Shown here: positions 9,655-20,952 of the stretch, in pieces | How the letters are laid out: the number at the start of each line of letters is the position of its first letter | Position numbering within the stretch: the stretch's first letter is position 1 | NCBI GenBank assembly: GCA_017163975.1 | Contig: JAFFSR010000292.1 | Span: 193,501 to 257,500 of the forward strand | Direction of reading: 5' to 3' | Source: Anastatus disparis | Taxonomy: Eukaryota; Arthropoda; Insecta; Hymenoptera; Eupelmidae | DNA: 64,000 nt | Made by a program: the position numbers and the translations under genes | Notes under the pieces: generated by a model | Databases searched by the model: none | What the model saw: only the letters and a program-made list of their open reading frames with translations | Told to the model about the DNA's origin: nothing

Positions 9655-11985
9655 TCTACTGGAAGATTACTGTAATCTTTGCGTAAAATATTTCGTGGAA
9701 TATTTACGGAAGATTTATGTAATATTTCGCTGTATGATTTAAAAGTTTTTAGGAATCTTCCAGTGAAATGTTTTTGGAATCTTTCTAAAATCTTTAATGA
9801 AATATTCCACTGGAAGATTACTTAAATCTTTTTGTGGAATATTTCGTTGACTATTTATGGAAGATTTATGTTATATTTCACTATACGATTTGAAAGTTTT
9901 TTGGAATCTTCCAGTGAAATGTTTATGGAATCTTTCTGAAATCTTTCATAAAATATTCCACTGGAAGGTTACTTGAATTTTTCTGTGGAACATTTCGTGG
10001 AATATTTATGGAAGATTTATGTAATATTCCGCTGTACGATTTTAATGTTTATCGGAATCTTTCTGAAATCTTTCATGAAATATTTCATCGGAAGATTACT
10101 TTAATCTTCCTGTGAAATGTTTCGTGGAATATTTATAGAAGATTTATCTAATATTTCGCTGTACGATTTTAAAGTTTTTTGAAATCTTCCAGTGAAATGT
10201 TTATGGAATCTTTCTGAAATCTTTCATGAAATATTCCACTGGAAGATTACTTAAATCTTTTTGTGGAATATTTCGTTGACTATTTATGGAAGATTTATGT
10301 TATATTCCACTGTACGATTTGAAAGTTTTTTGGAATCTTCCAGTGAAATGTTTATGGAATCTTTCTGAAATCTTTCATAAAATATTCCAGTGGAAGGTTA
10401 CTTGAATATTTCTGTGGAACATTTCGTGGAATATTTATGGAAGATTTATGTAATATTCCGCTGTACGATTTTAATGTTTATCGGAATCTTTCTGAAATCT
10501 TTCATGAAATATTTCATCGGAAGATTACTTTAATCTTCCTGTGAAATGTTTCGTGAAATATTTATAGAAGATTTATCTAATATTTCGCTGTACAATTTTA
10601 AAGTTTTTTGAAATCTTCCAGTGAAATGTTTATGGAATCTTTCTGAAATCTTTCATGAAATATTCCACTGGAAGATTACTTAAATCTTTTTGTGGAATAT
10701 TTCGTTGACTATTTATGGAAGATTTATGTTATATTCCACTGTACGATTTGAAAGTTTTTTGGAATCTTCCAGTGAAATGTTTATGGAATCTTTCTGAAAT
10801 CTTTCATAAAATATTCCAGTGGAAGGTTACTTGAATATTTCTGTGGAACATTTCGTGGAATATTTATGGAAGATTTATGTAATATTCCGCTGTACGATTT
10901 TAATGTTTATCGGAATCTTTCTGAAATCTTTCATGAAATATTTCATCGGAAGATCACTTTAATCTTCCTGTGAAATGTTTCGTGAAATATTTATAGAAGA
11001 TTTATCTAATATTTCGCTGTACAATTTTAAAGTTTTTTGAAATCTTCCAGTGAAATGTTTATGGAATCTTTCTGAAATCTTTCATGAAATATTCCACTGG
11101 AAGATTACTTAAATCTTTTTGTGGAATATTTCGTTGACTATTTATGGAAGATTTATGTTATATTCCACTGTACGATTTGAAAGTTTTTTGGAATCTTCCA
11201 GTGAAATGTTTATGGAATCTTTCTGAAATCTTTCATAAAATATTCCAGTGGAAGGTTACTTGAATATTTCTGTGGAACATTTCGTGGAATATTTATGGAA
11301 GATTTATGTAATATTCCGCTGTACGATTTTAATGTTTATCGGAATCTTTCTGAAATCTTTCATGAAATATTTCATCGGAAGATTACTTTAATCTTCCTGT
11401 GAAATGTTTCGTGGAATATTTATAGAAGATTTATCTAATATTTCGCTGTACAATTTTAAAGTTTTTTGAAATCTTCCAGTGAAATGTTTATGGAATCTTT
11501 CTGAAATCTTTCATGAAATATTCCACTGGAAGATTACTTAAATCTTTTTGTGGAATATTTCGTTGACTATTTATGGAAGATTTATGTTATATTCCACTGT
11601 ACGATTTGAAAGTTTTTTGGAATCTTCCAGTGAAATGTTTATGGAATCTTTCTGAAATCTTTCATAAAATATTCCAGTGGAAGGTTACTTGAATATTTCT
11701 GTGGAACATTTCGTGGAATATTTATGGAAGATTTATGTAATATTCCGCTGTACGATTTTAATGTTTATCGGAATCTTTCTGAAATCTTTCATGAAATATT
11801 TCATCGGAAGATTACTTTAATCTTCCTGTGAAATGTTTCGTGAAATATTTATAGAAGATTTATCTAATATTTCGCTGTACAATTTTAAAGTTTTTTGAAA
11901 TCTTCCAGTGAAATGTTTATGGAATCTTTCTGAAATCTTTCATGAAATATTCCACTGGAAGATTACTTAAATCTTTCTGTGAAAT
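9655..11985. repeat. Satellite with a 429-bp higher-order repeat
   Basis: The landmark CTGTACGATTTTAATG occurs at 10032, 10461, 10890, 11319 and 11748, so every step is exactly 429 bp. Each 429-bp unit contains three related subunits. The phrase GGAATCTTTCTGAAATC starts at 10054, 10205, 10356 and 10483, giving steps of 151, 151 and 127. Neighbouring 429-bp units look almost identical, whereas the three subunits differ from one another. That is the pattern of a higher-order repeat amplified after its monomers diverged. About 5.5 units are present, the first (before 10032) and last (after ~11975) being more diverged. Confidence 0.93.
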
Positions 11986-12365
11986 ATTTAGTTGACCAGT
12001 TATGAAAGATTTATGTAATTATCCGCTGTACGATTTTAAAGTTTATCGGAATTTTCCAGCGAAATGTTCATGGAATCTTTCTGGAATCTTTCATGAAATA
12101 TTTTACTGGAATATTCATAAACATTACATGGAATATTTTATGCAATATTTCAGAAATCTTTCGTGAATATTACATGGAATATTTCGAAAAAGTTTTCGAA
12201 CATTCCTTTGAAATATTCCTGAAATATTCCTGGAAGCTTTCAATGGAAGATTCCAGTGGAATATTCTGAAATATTCCGTGAAGACTTTCAATAATCTGCA
12301 TGAAAGGTTCCATTGAAATATTCCAGTAGAATAATTCGAAATATTTCAGTGAAATCTTCCATACT
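11986..12365. repeat. Diverged right edge of the satellite
   Basis: Words of the same family (TGGAATATT, CTTTCATGAAATATT, GGAAGATTCCA) continue but without the 429-bp register. The array stops near 12365, followed by unique A/T-rich sequence and a TA array. Confidence 0.8.
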
Positions 12366-12516
12366 ATGTGAGAACCATTATTTATTTCTAGCCTAACGCT
12401 TTTTTATTGTTATTTACAGTTTTCAATATTTTCTTATAATCATTTGTTTATTCACAGCATTATTCTACTTTTACAAAATAATTTTCATACAAGGTGATAA
12501 AATATTTTACTATAAG

Positions 12517-12519
<3 letters not shown>

Positions 12520-12565
<46 letters not shown>

Positions 12566-12588
12566 TATATATAATATATATATATATG
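12520..12588. repeat. (TA)n microsatellite, interrupted
   Basis: A TA run with two AATA interruptions, near the right side of the satellite interval. Confidence 0.93.
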
Positions 12589-13346
12589 TTTCATTTCACA
12601 AAAAAATTTCAACATCAAAACTAATTCTCTAATGTAAAGAATAAAAAATTAAATTGGTATAATTTTGAAATTTTGATATGGGAATACTTTTTATAAATAA
12701 CTTTTTAATAATTTTGAATAATGGTTAATTTTTTAAATAACTTGTGGTATTGAATGCTAATTAAATTTAGTTTTAACATGAAGTTAATTATTTAGGTTGG
12801 AAATGTATTCAATAAAATAATATAACTATTTATAAGTTATCACTTAATTTTTTAAACTTTTTATTCATAGTTGACAATTATATTGAATGTATGATTCTCA
12901 TTTTAATAGTTTTTATATGATATTATGTGAATTTTATAAATATAAATTATTTAAGGAGATGTAAAATGGACAGCACACTTCCACCCATAAATATTGATTA
13001 TATTTCCATTGTATTTTAAAATTTTGAATAAATAGATGCATTAACATACAGTATGTATCACGAAGATTATTTAGTTAAATTTTTACAGAAATCTATTCAT
13101 TACTTATTGAGAAGTTTGGGTTCCAATATTATTTACTAAAATTTTTCCATTTGGAATCAGAAATTTAAATATCTTGAAAACTAATGATTGGAATAATTTA
13201 AAAATTCAAATAAATAATCATCACGAGACATACTACAAATTAATACATTCCTTTTATAGAAATTCAGCAATAGAATGGAAAGACAGTTAATTTTTTATCT
13301 TCTTATAGTAAAATATAATCAAACTTTGACAACAAATTTAACATAA
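12589..13346. other. A/T-rich stretch, nothing recognised
   Basis: No open frame of useful length, no inverted repeat and no RNA gene was seen. It has the composition of decayed intergenic or intronic DNA. Confidence 0.4.
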
Positions 13347-14493
13347 CCCTGGTAGAAAATTAAGGATAAGATATGCTCAGATAACTAACTGTTGGCTATA
13401 TCTCGTCGCTACGCAGTCGCGATAAGTGACCGATAAATACACGATAATATATTAAAGATTACAGAGTTGATATAAAATATAATCGCTAAAATAATTAAAA
13501 TTTTTTTCTTCTGATTCGAAATAAATTATAAATATTATAATATTCATTATTACAATTCATATGAGTTGTAAATAATTTTGCAATTAAAATCGTTTATAGA
13601 AAGCGAATCTGTATATATACATGCTGCCCGCGATGGCGCCTATTTATACAATCGTAAAATATATCCTATAGTTGTGAATACTGAATGTTAGCTGCGCGCG
13701 CATCACTCGACGCTTCGTCTTCTATAATTATCTATCTTCATCACTATATGTGCAGGTTAGATTGACTTGACGTAACTTTAAAATTATTAAAGATGCATAT
13801 ACTGTTATTGTAATAGTGTCAACATTTTCTGTTCTTTATTGTATAACTTAAATTTATTTGCGAACATATACAGTATGATTATGAATAAAATATCCATGTA
13901 AAATCAGTGAGTGCGAAGTGCGAGTGAGCGAGTGTATATGTAAACTTAGTGTGAGAGAATACACTGTAAAAGAAAATGGCGAGAAATCACGTCGTTGGTC
14001 GACGATTTCAATGCGACCATGCACCGTCGATGTTATTTAACATTGTTGAAGCGCAAAATCTAACTGATTTAATCTAAAAATCTTGTGTTCAGTTTACGTG
14101 AAATCACGCAAAGCACGTTAAAATGTCGCCGTTGAACGAAGTTAAATAACCTCGACGGTGCATGGTCGCATTGAAATCGTCGACCAACAACGTGATTTTC
14201 TGCTATTTTTTTCCCAGTGTAAGACTGTCCGTTTAGGAACTGAAAAGGAAACAAGGAGTGAACAGCCTTTCTCTTTCTCACTAACTGTGTTCCCATATGC
14301 GTGCTCACTCACACTTTGTAATGTGCTGTTTATGAATATAGTATAATTCAACATTCACCATATTCTCCCGATACCATCGCGATAATTCGTTAAGAGTAAT
14401 GGAGGTTTATCGCGATATCTAAAAGCATATGATCGCGACTGCCCATAAAATACGGGATGATATACTGAAAATATGCTCAACTTTCTACCAGGG
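13347..14493. mobile_element. 1147-bp inverted-terminal-repeat element (CCCTGGTAGAAA ends)
   Basis: The left terminus CCCTGGTAGAAAATTAAG is matched, read inward from the right, by CCCTGGTAGAAAGTTGAG. Weaker complementarity follows, and both arms carry a GCAGTCGCGAT word (13413-13423 on the plus strand and about 14440 on the minus strand). No transposase frame lies inside, so it is non-autonomous. The flanks (...cataa and aatga...) do not give a clear target duplication. A separate smaller inverted-repeat element lies inside it at 13962-14219. Confidence 0.65.
13962..14219. mobile_element. 258-bp fold-back MITE with TA target duplication, nested
   Basis: Ends CACTGTAAAAG and, read inward from the right, CACTGGGAAAA are followed by about 80 bp of strong complementarity (GTCGTTGGTCGACGATTTC, ATGCGACCATGCACCGTCGA). 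TA stands at 13960-13961 and at 14220-14221, which is the expected TA duplication of a Tc1/mariner-type insertion. The middle is unrelated loop sequence. Three overlapping ORFs on both strands here are simply a consequence of the palindrome and are not genes. Confidence 0.75.
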
Positions 14494-15194
14494 AATGAAA
14501 TAATTGTACTTTCAATGATCTGTATCATATTTAATACAAATTATAGAGTGATATTACTGAATATTATTTTTTTCCGCATTCATAATAAATGTTTCGCAAA
14601 TAATAAGTAAATTTTCTTTTGAAATATTTACTTTTTTAGGGGGAACTCTACTTCTATCTAGACAGTTCATACATATAAATGCATAATTATAGACATAATC
14701 AGAAACATTTATTCATATTTTATATATTGTCCTATCTTTATAATTGACTATTAAAAAAATTTAATATCTAATAAATAATTTTTTTAAATTGTATTTCATA
14801 GAATTTATGTTCAAACGATATTAAAAAAAATATTTTGATATCATGTAATTATAATTTTTCAAATGAGGTAATTTGATATTTTTTAAAAATTAATGTTTCT
14901 CTTATTAAAAATATTATTGCTTCAATGAAATGAATTGCTAACAATTTTTATATAAATCACAATTCATTTAAATATAAACACGTGTACAAATGAAAATGTA
15001 ATTAAGGTTAAATGTATGTTATTTATAAAAAATTGTTAACAAGTAACTTTTAAATAATATATTTTCATGAAAACTAATTTAAATACCTTATCCTCTGAAT
15101 GATAACTGAATACAATTTTAATTTAATAAATTCAGTTATACAATTATAAATATATAATATTTATATAACTGTTCATCAAATAAAATTATTATTT

Positions 15195-15197
<3 letters not shown>
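14494..15197. other. A/T-rich stretch, nothing recognised
   Basis: No gene, RNA or organised repeat was identified before the TA array that follows. Confidence 0.4.

Positions 15198-15198
<1 letters not shown>

Positions 15199-15282
<84 letters not shown>
15199..15282. repeat. (TA)n microsatellite
   Basis: More than 80 bp of uninterrupted TA dinucleotides. Confidence 0.95.
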
Positions 15283-15288
<6 letters not shown>

Positions 15289-15990
15289 AATAATTATTAC
15301 AATAGATTGTAGTTAAATAAAAATGTTTATTTTAATAATTATAGCGTTGAAATTTATTTTGATGAAAATGTTGATTGACATTTACAGTATTATTTTAACT
15401 ATTTTTGAAAAGTTACTTGTCATCAATAAAAAAATATTAAATTTTCCAAATTAATAATCTATTAATCTCAAGAATTTTCTAAAAATTATAATATTTATGA
15501 AATGCAAACCTTACTTGTGATACATACACTTTGTAATATTTGTATCTCATTAAATTTTTATATTAGATGCAAAAAGGATTGTTAAGTAATTGCAAATAGT
15601 TATTTTTTTATTCCGAAATATTCGAATTTAAAATTAACTAAAATGTTGTATTTTAATCTTATGATTTTTTCTATTTAAATTTCGTATTTCATATATATAT
15701 ATATAAAATACATTTGTGAAGATATTTTTATTAGAAATCAACACGAATTTCTTTTAAGCATGTTTCACTTATAAATTAATTTCATAATTCAAATTCATGG
15801 TCATATATTGAGGTCTGGAAATTATAGTTGTAACTCAGTACCCAGTTCTCAGTTTATTTACATCAAATATCGTACTATCTTTGTTTTTCTAATGGCAGTA
15901 GAGTGAGAAATAGTCACTTGAAATAAATTATACGAGTTCGACAATATGAGTAATTCTCATGTAACTAGTTTAGTGTATGAATTAATTTTA
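15283..15990. other. A/T-rich stretch, nothing recognised
   Basis: Decayed-looking A/T sequence with a further short TA run near 15692-15705. No supported gene. Confidence 0.4.
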
Positions 15991-15997
15991 AGTTAGT

Positions 15998-16028
15998 CTG
16001 AAGAGGTCGGAAACCATACCGACGAAAC
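15998..16028 (+). ncRNA. Hammerhead-ribozyme-like core (candidate, incomplete)
   Basis: CTGAAGA is followed by a 5-bp helix GTCGG...CCGAC (16006-16010 with 16019-16023) and then GAAAC. This fits the CUGANGA - helix II - GAAA arrangement of a hammerhead core, found for example in Penelope-like elements and retrozymes. One extra G (16005) sits between the core and helix II. I did not find a convincing partner strand for helix III with an NUH cleavage site, so activity is doubtful. Confidence 0.25.
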
Positions 16029-16252
16029 GTAACAATTTTTTTAAAATGATTTTTGGATCTTATTGATTTACAAAGGCCTTACTTCCCATTGGTTGGATAA
16101 AAGTTTATATTATTTGTTTTAAATTGTGGAAGAAAAAGTTATTCTAAAATAAATTATACGCTTTTTTACTTTAAGCACATGTGTACATATATTTTTATAT
16201 TATGTTTCATCAAATTATTTTCAATTTTATTCAGTACTCAAAATTCAATTAA

Positions 16253-16333
16253 TTAATTCTTATTTACTTAAAATTAGTCATTTATACATAATAATATAAT
16301 AAAAGAAAATTCAACTAAGCGACGTTAGGAGCG
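16253..16333. repeat. Direct repeat, first copy (second at 17170-17252)
   Basis: About 80 bp ending in GCGACGTTAGGAGCG recurs in the same orientation at 17170-17252, roughly 920 bp downstream. Both copies share the preceding TTTATACATAA...ATATAAT phrase. The pair sits just upstream of the Mutator-like transposase remnant, so it may be a promoter-proximal duplication or two terminal fragments of that element. From 16029 to 16252 nothing else was seen. Confidence 0.6.
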
Positions 16334-16620
16334 AAAAACTTCAATATAATTAATACCTGTTAACGTAAAACCCAATAAATTGTGTAACGATTTTCAACAG
16401 TTGATAAATATAATATAAATCATATAATATATATATATCAATTTTAAATTTCTAATCATTAATTTAAAACTCAAAAGTAACTATTTTAAAACGGAATATG
16501 GAAGATAAACATGTATCGTTTTAATCCTTGAATATCACGAATTTAAATATTAATTATTAGTAATTTTAAAGAGTTATATATTATATAAATAATTCTATAT
16601 TTAATAATTTTCAATTTTAG

Positions 16621-16726
16621 TAACAGGAAAAGCCGCACGAAAAGAGGTTAATAATTGCATTTTCTGCGAAATATTGCCCTTGAATCGAGTAGATGAAAGA
16701 TCAGTCTTAATACCAAAAAAAAGGCA
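16621..16726 (+). pseudogene. Candidate first exon with a CxxC motif (Mutator-like element)
   Basis: A short open stretch is preceded by a pyrimidine/A-rich tract ending in TTTTAG and followed by GTAAGC, so both splice signals are present. It reads KAARKE...NCIFCEILPLNRVDERSVLIPKK, where the Cys-x-x-Cys suggests half of a zinc finger. It lies in the same orientation as, and upstream of, the transposase segments at 17292-19200. Assignment to that gene is an inference from position. The intervening 16727-17169 is A/T-rich with no other feature. Confidence 0.4.
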
Positions 16727-17169
16727 GTAAGCATCGCAAATTTATGCTCTTACTTCATAATATAATAGTACCAACATTGGTCCCTAAAATTCAAGCTATA
16801 GTACTAATTGAAATTATATCGTCACTCTTTTTTTAAGTACCTTAATACATAAATTAGATATACTTGATTTAGAACCTATTTTAACAATACTTTCTTTTCT
16901 CCGTGCAGTTGTTAGTTCTAGTAAACGTCAAATACTGTTTTCGATTATTTCATGGTTCGTGATTGAAACTCGTGATTAAAAAGAAAAAATTCCTATTATA
17001 TTTTTTCATTTATTCAAATACAATTTAGTAGAACAAATTCTTAATTCATCAAGATATAATTTGTATTTAAACAATTTTTATGCACATTGTAACTTTAATT
17101 ATTCTTTTTTATAAAAATAGAAAAATTTAATTTAGTACAAAACTACAATATCACAATTCATAAGTTGCG

Positions 17170-17252
17170 TCAATTCTTTTTTATTTTAAAATTGGCTAAT
17201 TTATACATAAGAATATAATATATGAAAATTCCACCGAGCGACGTTAGGAGCG
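17170..17252. repeat. Direct repeat, second copy (first at 16253-16333)
   Basis: It shares the end CGACGTTAGGAGCGA with the first copy. It lies 40 bp before the first long open segment of the Mutator-like transposase. Confidence 0.6.
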
Positions 17253-17291
17253 AGGTATTTTTTGCTAGTAGAATATTAAATGTAAAAATAA

Positions 17292-19200
17292 ATGGCATCA
17301 TTTTTTAACATACGGTCATTATACGGTCGTATGAAAGGTCAGTTTATTTCAGCAAAAAAAGCTCAATGGTTAAATAATGTATCTGCAGCATGTAAAAAAA
17401 TACCACAAACAGAAGAGGTTAAAAATAAAATTCCGGCGCAAAATGATTATTTGAAAGGAAATCGAATTATTGAATTAACGGTTTTGGCTGAAGGATTATG
17501 GTGTAAGAAATGTAACATTCCGTTATCATTGAATTATGTAATCAATGAATGATTATCCGGTTTAGGAAGTTATTTTAATATGCAGACGTTTGCGCTGTTC
17601 TTCAATTTACGACGTACTCACAAGTTCATCAAATGTGAATTCAAGTTTATTCGATTCTAATTTGAAATTAGCTGCAGGTAATTATTTTAATTAAAAATTT
17701 TATGAACATATTGATTACTTAAAATTTAAACATTACAGGAATGATAGACAGCGGAACAGAAGAGGCAGAAATAAATCGTTTATTTTCAGCGTTAAATATA
17801 CCTACGGTGGCAGATACAAAATTAAAAAAATATTTTGGAAAAAGAAGCTACTTTGAAATATGAAAATAGGTTATTATTATATTTGATAAAATGTGAAGAA
17901 TTGAGTTGATGAAAATTTTTTTTAAAATAATTTTTTTAAATTTCTTTAGTTAATTAATAAATAACAGCGAACAAAACAATGAAAATAATCCTAATGATAA
18001 ACCTGTTGGATTGACAATTTCATATGATGCTAGGTGGCAGAAACGCGGCACCGGTCATAATTATAGTAGTATATCAGGTAAATATTAATTAATTCTAAAA
18101 AATAATCTGTTCAGAATTTATTTATATTGTAATATTACATTATATTTTTGAAAAAATACCAATCATATATTCATAAATTTATATTATTGTTATTTTACAA
18201 AGATCATGCTTCATCGTACGGATTTCATCTTAGAAATTTAGTGGGTTTTACTACCCATTCAAAACGATGCTCTCAGTGTCAACGAGATAGTACTAAAGAA
18301 CACGGCTGCAGAAAAAAATTTTCTGGAAGCGCTAAATCTATAGAAGTGGATATGGCTAATGAACTTCTTGTTAATAATCCTTTATTTAAAGAAGCAAAAT
18401 AAGAGTTGCTGTTCTTATTGAAGACGACGACTCTTCTACTATAGCTGCTGTTCGTGCTTATAGTTCAGAGGAAATTATTAACTGGTCTGACTTCAATCGC
18501 TCTAAAAAAATCTTTCACCTCTGCCTTGTATAAAATGAAAATATCAAAAAAAGTAATAGACACCTATCAAGATGCTTTTTTCTGTCGATTAAGAAGAATA
18601 AAAATAATGCAGAAAATGTTAGAAAAGATTTGCTAAATGTTGTATCACACGTTTATGCTGAGCATCAACAATGTGGAAATTAATGCAATTTTCACCTATT
18701 AGGTTTAAATTAAAAATTTAAAAATCTATCTTATGGTAAACCATAAACAGATATTTCTCTTCGCACGACACTGACAGAGTTATTTCAGCGTTTTGCCAAC
18801 AAAGCTGAAAAAATAGCTCCATGTGCTTCTTCGCAACCTAATGAATCGTTTAATCACATGGTAGCCTCGAAACATCTTAAATCAAAACATTATGTAGCAT
18901 CAGAATCTGAAATTTAGAGTAACTGCTGCCGCCTGTCAAAAAGCATCGGTATTAATTATATTTCTATACTTTATGAAACAATAGGAATTGCTGACAATGA
19001 AATATGCAAAAAATTCAGAGAACATAAAGAAAATATAAGAAAAAGAAAAATAGAAATATCTAAAATTGTTGAGGCAAAAAAAAAAGATCTTTTGAAAATG
19101 CTGCTTCGACTAGAAAAGAAGGAATAAGTTACGAGTCTGAATGTGGACTTGATGCTATATCTGTGCTAATATCTCAAATATTTCATGCAGGTATATTTTG
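17292..19200 (+). pseudogene. Mutator-like transposase, intron-containing and decayed
   Basis: Successive segments match the layout of the animal Mutator-like transposase domain. First comes an N-terminal part (17292-17552) with NNVSAACKKIP, GNRIIELTVLAEGLWCKKC and IPLSLNY. A piece at about 17740-17865 reads MIDSGTEEAEINRLFSALNIPTV. The diagnostic block KPVGLTISYDARWQKRGTGHNYSS (about 18000-18078) carries the putative first catalytic Asp. Next is HSKRCSQCQRD...CRKKFSGSAKSIEVDMANEL (18190-18402), with the second acidic position after the Cys pair. Then LIEDDDSSTIAAVRAYSSEEI (18410-18475) and a His/Cys-rich AEHQQCGN end (near 18660). Between segments lie GT...AG introns (e.g. the segment ending at a GTAAAT donor near 18078) plus true stops and frameshifts. 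The remnant is inactive. Confidence 0.75.
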
Positions 19201-19254
19201 TTAATATTTTTTACAACTTTAAAAACATGTATTATTCGTACGAAATTTTTTTAG

Positions 19255-20035
19255 GTAGTAAAATAGATTATCAAGAAGTGGAAATTGTATTATTTGATTT
19301 AGAAACTACATCTCTTTCAAAAACTGCAGGAATATGTCAGGTTTGTTCATGATAAATTATAATTTTTTAATATTTATTGGATTTTATTTATATTATATAT
19401 ATTTAATTATACTATATACATAAACATTATTTTTTCAAAGATTGCAGCCATTTATGAAAAAACTTTTAACTATTATATAATGCCTTCGCAAGGTATATCT
19501 GAAGCCGCATCAAAAGTTACAGGATTAACGATAAGAGCAGGCAAATTATATTTACATGATAGATGTTTAGACGTGGAATTACTTGATGTAGTTTTTAAGG
19601 AATTCATTGAATTTCTTTCTTGCACAAACAAAAAAATAATTTTAGTTGCTCATAATGGTTTTAGGTATCAACTACGATCTTACGTGTGTACGCTTTTATA
19701 AAAAATATACATTCTTTTAAATAAAAATAATGAAATAATATATTTTATTTAGATTTGACACGCCACTATTATTAAGAAACCTTAATACTTACGGCCTTCT
19801 TGATGAATTCATGAAATATGTACTCGGTTTACTGATACTTTACAACTTTTTAGAATTGCTTTACCAAAAAGAAAAAAAGGAAGAAAAAGCTTCTCTCAAG
19901 AATCTCTAGCAAGTGATTTTTCGGGACTTGATTCTGTTATTGGAGCACACAATGCTTTAGAAGATATTTCAATGCTGTAACAACTAGTCCATTCTATTAA
20001 TTTATCAAAGGAAATTTTAGAAAAGGTGCAAAGAG
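19255..20035 (+). pseudogene. DEDD (DnaQ-like) exonuclease domain downstream of the Mutator-like transposase
   Basis: The three exonuclease motifs are recognisable over three exons. ExoI is FDLETT (exon 19255-19340, flanked by TTTTAG and a GTTTGT donor). ExoII is HNGFRFD, split by an intron: exon 19441-19664 ends CATAATGGTTTTAG, and the next exon begins ATTTGACAC at 19753. ExoIII is AHNALEDISML (about 19947-19978). All five expected catalytic residues (D, E, D, H, D) can be read. A frameshift near 19830 and later stops break the frame. The strand and continuity with the transposase suggest a single fused or multi-domain transposon gene rather than a host nuclease. Confidence 0.72.
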
Positions 20036-20169
20036 CGTCCAAGATATTCTGATATCATTAAAAGCTGAAGCTGTTTGTGAGAGGAAAAAACCTTCATTAG
20101 ATATTCTAAAAAATATTTCATTTTATATGAAATTAAAAATTGCGACAGCTGGTAATAAAGTTTAATAAG

Positions 20170-20732
20170 AATATTGTAAAATTGAAATAATTTGATAAAC
20201 TAATTATTTTAATGTTTATATTAATGATTATTTTGGTTCTAATTTCAATTTTTTAACTAACTTTATTTTTATAGACATGAAATTTATAAATTTTTTAAAA
20301 AGATTTCATTAAATAATAAAAATGCAAAATTTCATTATCCAATGCTTAAATTATACGAAACATAAATATTCATAAATTGCAATGTTGCCAAGTCTATAAA
20401 AACAACTTGATTATCAGCTAATAATTTATTTTTTAATTTTCTATAATTAATATCTATTTCAAACGTACGACAATTTTATTATTTTTTTATATAGATAAAA
20501 AATACGAAATCTTACGATTTTACTAAATATAACTTTATTATATCTATCTTATTTTTAAATTAATGAATTTTGCATTCTAAATGAACAAAGTATACATTTT
20601 CTATTTAACTTTATGTAAATTATGAACATTTTTAAATATTAATTTCTTGTTAGAATAATCGGCTAATATTATATAAGATTAAATTAGTGGACGAATCTTA
20701 TAATTTGTTTGACACTGATACTACCTCTAAAA
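20170..20732. other. A/T-rich stretch, nothing recognised
   Basis: No gene or organised repeat is seen. It may contain the 3' tail of the Mutator-like element, but I could not find terminal inverted repeats. Confidence 0.35.
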
Positions 20733-20734
20733 GC

Positions 20735-20786
20735 GTAATTTATAAACTACAAAATGGAAATTTAATCTATCCTATGTAGTCGCCTT
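20735..20786. mobile_element. Fragment of TTAA MITE family 1
   Basis: The phrase TAAACTACAAAATGGAAATT...ATGTAGTCGCCTTG resembles the right end of the element at 9439-9643 (TAAACTACAAAATGAAATT...CGTAGTCACCTTAA). The other half is missing and the terminal TTAA has become TTGA. Confidence 0.65.
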
Positions 20787-20792
20787 GACGAT

Positions 20793-20952
20793 GGTTCAAA
20801 AAAATAGTATATTACAACCTTTGACCAATAAAAAAAGAAATGTCTCAGATCACATGTAATTGTCGGACGAGACGAAGCCGAGGATGACAAACATGTGATC
20901 TCAGGCTTTGTTTTTTACTGGCCATTGGTTGCAATGTATTTTTTTGCTCAAC
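20793..20952. mobile_element. 160-bp fold-back MITE
   Basis: GGTTCAAAAAAATAGTATATTACAACC at left pairs with GGTTGCAATGTATTTTTTTGC at right. The arms continue through the perfectly mirrored ATCACATGT/ACATGTGAT to a short CG-rich loop near 20870. There is no coding capacity. It directly abuts the MITE fragment at 20735-20786. Confidence 0.65.

Noticed and set aside
9655..11985. Possible array of heat-shock elements (GAA/TTC words)
   Set aside because: The GAA and TTC words are mostly 6 or 7 bp apart and not in the 5-bp register that the heat-shock factor needs.
9655..11985. CRISPR-like array
   Set aside because: The whole 429-bp unit is repeated, with no short constant repeat alternating with unique spacers; the DNA is eukaryotic.
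14069..14354. Three overlapping ORFs on both strands
   Set aside because: They lie in the palindromic arms of the TA-flanked MITE and mirror one another.
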